Assembly (NCBI GenBank): GCA_026874595.1
Contig: CM049310.1
Coordinates: 83,861,056-83,925,055 of the forward strand
Length of the DNA: 64,000 nt
Origin: Sipunculus nudus
Lineage: Eukaryota > Annelida > Sipuncula > Golfingiida > Sipunculidae
Reading direction: 5' to 3'
Of the stretch, positions 57,600 through 64,000 are shown piece after piece (position 1 is the first letter of the stretch; each line of letters starts with the position of its first letter). Under the pieces are notes generated by a model. It did no database searches. It was not told the origin of the DNA and saw only the letters and a list, made by a program, of their open reading frames with translations. The position numbers and the translations under genes are program-made.

Positions 57600-58440
57600 T
57601 ATAATTTCATATTTCGTCAATAACTTTTCAGGTATGTATCTCATATTGAGAAAATTCAGCATATATTTCACGTGTCAGTGTGCCTCATTGAATCTTTTAT
57701 AATAAATGTTGGCTTATGTTTATGAATCTTAAAAGCAAATGAAAATTATAAATAACATATTGCTGAAACTGTGCAAAAATCACTTATTTGCGATTATATA
57801 ACATGTCGTGAGGTGGAAGAAGTTATATGTTTGGAATTCATCATGTTTCTCAAAGGGAGATTTGTCCTGAGATTTTGGGTTTGTGTTCATATTTCGTGGA
57901 GGGGGGGGGGGGGGGGGGCGCTTCCGTCGGTTCACTTTGTATGGAAGCGCCAATTCCAATTTTTTTCACATCCGTCAACGTCCATGATTTCATCGATACA
58001 TGATATGCTTTGGTCATATGTTACAAACAAGGGTAGATTGTGCCTTTGAACACCAACTATAGATTTCTTGCCGACGAATTTGAAATTTATTTGACATTTA
58101 TTAATTTATTTTAAAGTTTATATGTTTCTGTATTTATGTAAATATGTAATTATTGCAAAAGTTTTAACAATGACCAAAATCCAAAATGTAATGAAAATGT
58201 ATCTTTTGTTTTACAAATAAACTGCATTTTCGTGCACATTATGTTTGTGTTATATGATGTAAACATTTATAATTGTTGTCGTTGCTATTATAATTCATTT
58301 GTTATAAACTGTTCTTTTAATTCATGTCGTATTGAAAAAAAAACTGACAACAACGTAAATAGATTAAATAGTTTTAAATGCTAGCACTTTTTTCCATCAT
58401 AAACACGAAATAGAATAGTCATTAAAACATGACCCACAGG
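57600..58440 (+). other. Gene-free stretch with a G run and an AATAAA signal
   Basis: A run of 18 G at about 57901-57918. AATAAA at 58216-58221 sits in a 3'-end-like context, but no upstream coding exon on this strand can be tied to it. It could serve a long 3'UTR of the PPSY gene only if the intervening repeats are transcribed. Confidence 0.3.
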
Positions 58441-58599
58441 CCGTTTTTAGCTTTGTTGGCTTTAAGTCATCCGTGTAAGAGCGATGTCCATTGTCCGTCG
58501 GACGTCCTGTAAACGGGACATTTTGAAACCGTTGTGCCTACGAATCCGAAATTCAGTTAGACATCCCTACGATCTCCTACATAGTCCACAATTAGGTCT

Positions 58600-60949
58600 C
58601 TAAAGCCGGGCGCTCACTACCCGATTTTATCAAGCGATATTGTCGGGCGATTTTTTGGGCAGACTTTCTCAAAATCGGCTGAAAATCGGCTCGGATTAGT
58701 TGGCCGATTTTCGGTGTCACATTAACCGACGCGCGTGTTCCCAATTCTCGATTATCGCCGAAGAAGTCTGTCTTATGCCGATCTGATACTGAGCTTTCTA
58801 GGAGAAAATCCAAAAGGAGATGCTTGTTCGCTTTGTGGCTTGTCCAAAGAAATATGCTGTGTCGGAAGAGTGACTTGTGGGTTAAACCTTGGCTTGATAG
58901 GAGAGAGGACCTAGGGGCATATAAACAATACACTTGTATGCGAACTGAGACAGGAGGATGAACCATCCTTCATCAATTTAATGGTTTTCTCTGCATATCT
59001 CAGGAGCGGGTCCAGCATTTAAGAAAAGAGGGGTCCAACTCAGGAGTACTAATAACTAAACCTTAAGGTCCGGAAAAGGTCCGAAAGGATTGTTCTTAAA
59101 CCCTTAAAACGATTGCCGCGGTTAATCTGCAGAATTTGGTAAAACCAAACATCCAGCATCAGGATACTACATTCAGAAGAGCTATTTCACCAGACACACC
59201 AACTCTAATTTAGAAAATGACATTCTACATGCATGTTTGTGTGATTTCTAGGATTTCCTGTTTCTAGAAATTCAAAGAAGTGATGTATATTCTTCTATCC
59301 TGTATAAACCAGCCAACACTTCATCATCTTTTTTTCATTTGACTGCTACACACAAACGCCAACAGCAGAAGATATTTTGCGTGTTTAGGTTTTAATTTTT
59401 ATTAATAATTCCCGTAGACGTGTGATGATCAGTTATTTATCTGGCGACTCTCTGTTATCTGTCAGATTAAATATATTAAAACGAATTAAAGTACAGAATA
59501 GAAAACAATGCCTCAGACTTCGTGAATAAAGTGTACCAGAGATCCGTTCACATGAACGCTTTTGCCTATTGGGTTACCTTTAAAGGGGCCCAATCACGAA
59601 TAAAGCAAGTTTAATCAACACGACTTCTTCACCTAAAAATAAATCCTTACCTTCCAAAATATTGCCTTGAAACCGTAAACGAGTGATGAAGTCAGTGGAG
59701 CGGGCGCGATCACAGGTGTCAACATTAACACAGCGCATGGGGCCGTGCACATCACGGAGCCACAACAGGTGCCAATCAGGAGATGCCCCAACCGACTTTT
59801 CTAAAAAATGTAATAGATGTTCCCGCTGACTGAAACACTTCGTGTTGCGGCTCACAATCGGACCTCCGATCATGCGGCCTTGTAATGGTAAACAGACATA
59901 CGAAGACTGTTTACCATCACGCAGAGCCACAACAAGGTGTTATAAATACAGCCGTATGTGAGGTACTGAGACTGTGTGCTGGGTCGATTTTGCTGAGAAA
60001 CATTTGTATAAAGCAAAACTGAACTGACAGTGTGAAAGAATAGGTATAACATTGTGCCTGATTATGTCCCTTTAAATATCAGGCATTGCTGCGTGCGCTG
60101 GACTGGATATTGCATCAGTCAAAAGTTTTCGGCTATTCATTCAAGTCTCCTCACATTTCTTTTTTCTTTGGGCTTATTTTTTATTAATACACTTTCTTCC
60201 CTGGCACCATTCCTTTTTGATGACTTTAATGAGAACCTGTGATAGGGCAAAAAAAAAAAACTATCTTGAGGAAAGAAATTTATAATGATGGATAAAGAGA
60301 ACGGGCAGATATACAGTTGTTTATTGACATCCATGAGTTGTAAATATTGAATTGTGGTTTTTTTTAAGGAAACTATTACATAAGCTTGAGTTATTTGTAG
60401 CTCGTTACACAATTGGAAAGATTGCTCAACAGCCCGGCGATAAATTGGCGTTTGCAAACATAAACCTGTTCGTTCAGTCTTATGTTTACAGAAATGTTCG
60501 TACATTGTAATTATATAAATGGGTACTCCTTTAAAATGACTTTTACAATAAATTGCAGGTCGTCTTTGAGGAATACAAGAATTTTTAATCTTTTCTAAAA
60601 TCGGTCTTTAATTCTTTTAAAAATACAGAAATATGTCTTTATACAATACACACTAATAATGACTAATAGTGACAACGTACAGAACGTGAACTCTGACCAT
60701 ACAAAAATAAACAAAATCGGCCGACTTTGTCGCAAACATTGGCTCACTTCACGATTTCGTTAATCGCCCGATAAAATCTGCCGACTTACTTTGACAGTGC
60801 CAGACTCTTGGCGATGGCTATTTTTCAAGCCGACGCCGACAAAATCGCGTTGCTTGGGGTGTCACACTACACTATGTACCCCAACTGTACATAGTCGGCC
60901 GATCCTATGAATCGGCCGATAAAATCGGTAAGTGACCCGACGCCTTTAG
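58600..60949. mobile_element. TIR element with CCGATTTTATCGG-type ends
   Basis: Left end CTAAAGCCGGGCGCTCACTA/CCCGATTTTATC and right end, reversed, CTAAAGGCGTCGGGTCACTT/ACCGATTTTATCGG. Several hundred bases at each end are rich in CCGATTTT and AATCGGC units. The centre is a mix, including another MITE at 59579-60076. The frames inside look spurious and no transposase is evident. Termini were defined also by the break in the host repeat; the target-site duplication is unclear. Confidence 0.65.
59579..60076. mobile_element. TTAA-flanked ~500-bp MITE, copy 2
   Basis: Begins TTTAAAGGGGCCCAATCAC and ends GATTATGTCCCTTTAAA. Collinear with 41092-41595. It lies within the CCGATTTTATCGG element, so it is the youngest of three nested layers here. 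Confidence 0.7.
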
Positions 60950-61536
60950 GCTTCGCCCCTTCGAGAAATTAAGGATAAGTCCATTTAAAAAGCTATTGTT
61001 ACTCTTCAAGACTGCCTAATATAAAAATGGCTGTTGTTTTGCTCAAATATATAGAAGAAATATTAATCTAAGTACATGTATTTACTATATATATGCAAGA
61101 CATTTGGCCAGTGTTACTAAAACTTTAGAAATTGTGGACCAGTACATCGTATTTTGTCAAACAGTGCTCATGTGCCAGTGTAGAAACTATAAAATGCGAA
61201 AGTGTTTCTCTTTAAAATAAAAAAGCTCCACGTATTCAATCCGCACGATGTGCAAGCTCCATTTTCAGATTCTAAGTTAAATTGGAGAGAAAAACAGGGT
61301 ATATTTAACGTGCAGTTCACCCCTACTTGCGAAGTTGTAAATTGAAAATTTTCAAGAGGAAATTCTGGTTTTGTGCAGTTCGAAAATTTAACTTTTCCCT
61401 TAAGTCACAGACATGAAAAACCACTATTATGCCCTAGGTAAAAAAAGAACTTTATTGACCCCTCATATCAAAGCTATAGGCCTACACAATATAATTTCAC
61501 CTAGTACGAGTATGCAAATGTTCCTGCATGTAATCG

Positions 61537-61960
61537 CAGGCGCTTGAATTGCTAATAGTTTAGATTTCGGTTAAATTTGTTACTTTTCTGGGATAGGCAG
61601 GCAAGAACAGCCCCCGTTGTTAGGCCCGACAGTCATGGCACATCGGTTTCAGATTAAATTTGAAGTACATGCGTGATTGGTTGAGCCATTGTTACGCAGC
61701 GGTGTCACCATCTGAAGACTCCAGTGTAAACATATCAACCAATCAGAAAGCGCGTCCTCTGTTGCTATGCCATGGCTGTCGGACCTAACGACGGGGGCGT
61801 CTTGCCTGCCTATCTCAAATATTAAGTAACTAATAAAAAGACAGACCATATAGTGTGAAAAACGCTAGAAAAATTTCAGATAAGTAATAGTTATTAGGAA
61901 ATGACCGAGAAAAGTAACAAATTTAACCGAAATTTACGCTTTTAGCAATTCAAGCGCCTG
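61537..61960. mobile_element. Palindromic MITE, CAGGCGCTTGAATTGCTAA ends
   Basis: Two pairs of inverted blocks nest: outer 61537-61593 with 61903-61960, inner about 61592-61640 with 61762-61816. The inner block contains GATAGGCAGGCAAGA and CCCCCGT(T/C)GTTAGG. The element would fold into one long hairpin of about 100 pairs per arm with an interruption. Non-coding. Confidence 0.85.
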
Positions 61961-62860
61961 TGCTTTAATAAGCTTATTTAATTTATATTATGCAAAAAAT
62001 ATGGACGAAAGATGACATAGCATTGCCTTTATAATGAATGAATGAGTTTTATTCAGAATATATAGGCCTCAGACCCAAAGCTCCACAATAATGATTTACA
62101 TAATACGTTAATACATAGTCATGTGACTCAATATTCGAACAAACATTGTAAAAAAAGTCTTTAGAATATCATATTCGCAGAAAATCCGAATTTCAAAAAG
62201 TGTCATCTGTTTAGTTGTGCTCATCTGTAATGGGTTCAGGATGACGTCACAAAAGGCCTCCGTTTCGGACAAACCTGTTCCTTGGCCTTTTACCGCGTCA
62301 TATGCTGACCTTATTTACACGTTTGTTCTGGTCAAAAGACCAGTGGCAGTTAATTTCAATTTTCATTTATAATTTCAATACAGACTTAAAGCCGCTGTAA
62401 TACTTTTTGAGGAAACAGAAATCTTATAATATGTATAGTGAATTGTTTGGACTATTGCCTCCGCCAGGAATGTATGCGTGAGTTCCCGTTCGTGTCTGTG
62501 TGTTTGTTAACAGCATAACTCGTTCGGAATCCCATGAAATTTTCAGTACATCTCAGGATTGGGCCAATGAAGGATCGATTAGATTTTGGTGTAGGTCATG
62601 CTCATGATCTGGATCCAAGAAGGACTTCCAGGAATATTAATAAAAAAGTAGTCACAAATGCACGAAGGAACCTGAGAATGTTGGCCAATAAGTGAATGCA
62701 AGTACGGTCCAGCCTCGTGCGCCACACAGGTTAAGGTCATTATGAGACTCCAGCACTCCTGAGTGAGAGTGTCCAGTGGTTATCTGCAATACAAAGTAAG
62801 AATAATTTCCAAGTATGAACTTCGAATCAGCACCGTGATTTCATTGTTCGCAACGCGTGT
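61961..62860. other. Gene-free stretch
   Basis: Contains a CRE palindrome TGACGTCA at 62242-62249 in a less AT-rich block, and a repeat piece at about 62455-62640 (CCTCCGCCAGGAATGTATG, CTCAGGATTGGGCCAATGAA). No exon can be supported. Confidence 0.4.
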
Positions 62861-62867
62861 TTAGCGA

Positions 62868-63690
62868 ACCCGTGAGCTTATGCGATGGTGCGTCGTCATG
62901 CGTCGTGCGTCCGCGCGTCGTGCGTCGTCTGTACGTTAACCCGTACCATCTCGAAAACGGCAGCAGTTAGCATCACCAAACTTAATGCAAAATTCAGCCA
63001 TCTAAAAAAACTCTATCGGATTTTGTTTATTTTGCCGCCATCAGCATTTACTTAGATTTTATAGGGGAAAAGCTTAAAAACCTTTTAAAATAATCTTCTT
63101 CTCCAAAACCGTCCCAGAAACAATCTCTCTCAAGTTTGATCGAATGGTTTCAGTTCGGTGAATTTTTGCCGAGTTACAGGAAGTTGAACTTAATCATCTG
63201 TCCATAAAAAAAACATACTAAAATTTCAATCTTCGAAATGGCTGGAGCTATCATCACCTAATGTTATGCCAGTGTTGATCACATGAGTCAAACAGATATT
63301 GAGAGAGGTATTGGTGGCGCCACCTACATCGACCTTTTTTGTACGGGGGTCATCAGTGCCCATATCATATTGAGGGCTACAAAAAAACTTGTTCTCTGAA
63401 ACCATATGGCCGAATTGTTTAATATCTCATAGAAATGATCCTATAGTAGTGCTTTCTAAAGTGTGTTCAAACGGGTTCTGTTCAGTGAATTTTGGCTGAG
63501 TTATGGGAAGCTGAAATTAGTCATATGCCATTACAGCCCATTTTAGCTCAGTGGCTACAAAGATCTTCTTCTCAAAAACAACTGGGCCAAATTCTTAAAT
63601 CTCACACATTAAATATCCTCAGATGTTGATAATTTAAGTTTGTTCAAATGGTTTTGGTTCAGTAAATTTTGTTAAAGCTTAGTCATATCG
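62868..63690 (+). repeat. GTGAGCTTATGCGATGG repeat, copy 2
   Basis: Starts GAACCCGTGAGCTTATGCGA with a GCGTCGTGCGTC run, then the same blocks as 45064-45600. The body appears to repeat a ~280-bp unit (AAATTTTTGCCGAGTTA/ATTTTGGCTGAGTTATGGGA). Confidence 0.75.
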
Positions 63691-63699
63691 AAATTTGAT

Positions 63700-64000
63700 T
63701 GTCTTTTTTCTTATTATGATACTTTGTCTTTTGTTTTTATACTCTGAACGATTTTCTTGTTATATCATCCGTAAGTTAAAATCCTGTACTGGAATGGAAT
63801 AAATCTTGTGTTTAATACTATCTGATCACGTGCCGATGGTAAGGTCTATTCTAGTCGTAGGTATCATCTCTGTATACTCACTGGGAGGCTTACTAGTTAC
63901 ATGGTCCTATCATCACTAAATCTCTTATTTTAACATACCTGCATTACCAGCAACCTTATAGTATAGTGACACTTTCTACAATTGAATGGTCACATACAAA
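63700..64000. other. Window end, nothing recognised
   Basis: AT-rich; no gene or repeat family identified. Confidence 0.4.

Larger units (their letters stand above)
58440..61200 (+). repeat. AGCTCAG-family copy split by a 2.35-kb insertion
   Basis: The family head and the GAAATTCAGTTAGACATCCC part lie at 58450-58598. The continuation (CTTCGAGAAATTAAGG...CTGCCTAATAT) resumes at about 60955. The interruption is the element at 58600-60949. Confidence 0.65.

Noticed and set aside
59580-59930. 116-codon frame as a gene
   Set aside because: It lies within the TTAA MITE, and the homologous copy at 41 kb does not keep the frame.

Overview
This window is animal nuclear DNA: AT-rich, intron-bearing and packed with interspersed repeats. 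A bivalve or related mollusc is the best guess. That rests on AGCTCAGCTGA-type repeats, a Ty3/Gypsy element with a tRNA-Leu primer site, a short TTAGGG array and a YPPPG-repeat protein. The species cannot be read from the sequence.

Layout. 1-5538 (minus): a degraded Ty3/Gypsy retrotransposon with an intact gag, a textbook -1 frameshift signal, and a pol broken by two frameshifts and one stop. 5.6-8.5 kb: its possible leader, two tRNA-Leu primer-binding sites, and a short LTR-like unit holding Pol III A and B boxes. 8.5-11.9 kb: a telomere-like array, a tRNA-derived SINE, a foldback element with ~300-bp arms, and the first coding exon of an unrecognised basic/acidic protein (minus). 18.5-26.4 kb (minus): a complete four-exon PPP1R11 gene (protein phosphatase 1 inhibitor-3), with nested transposons in its introns. 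33.3-50.0 kb (plus): a probable 5'UTR exon, then three coding exons of a 269-residue two-transmembrane protein with a His6 run, a YPPPGQA repeat and a C-terminal PPSY motif. Its introns hold an hAT-like element with an internal ~150-bp satellite, a long inverted-repeat element, MITEs and a field of ~300-bp tandem repeats. 50-64 kb: mostly repeats, with no confident gene.

The two confident host genes are unrelated and about 7 kb apart at their 5' ends (26.4 kb minus, 33.5 kb plus), so they are arranged head to head. I see no operon-like or defence-like system. The most interesting material is in the mobile DNA: the frameshift cassette, the LTR with a tRNA-like promoter, the double-palindrome repeat family, and a CpG-rich promoter-like block carried in a TIR element inside PPP1R11. 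Repeat boundaries were found by eye and are approximate.
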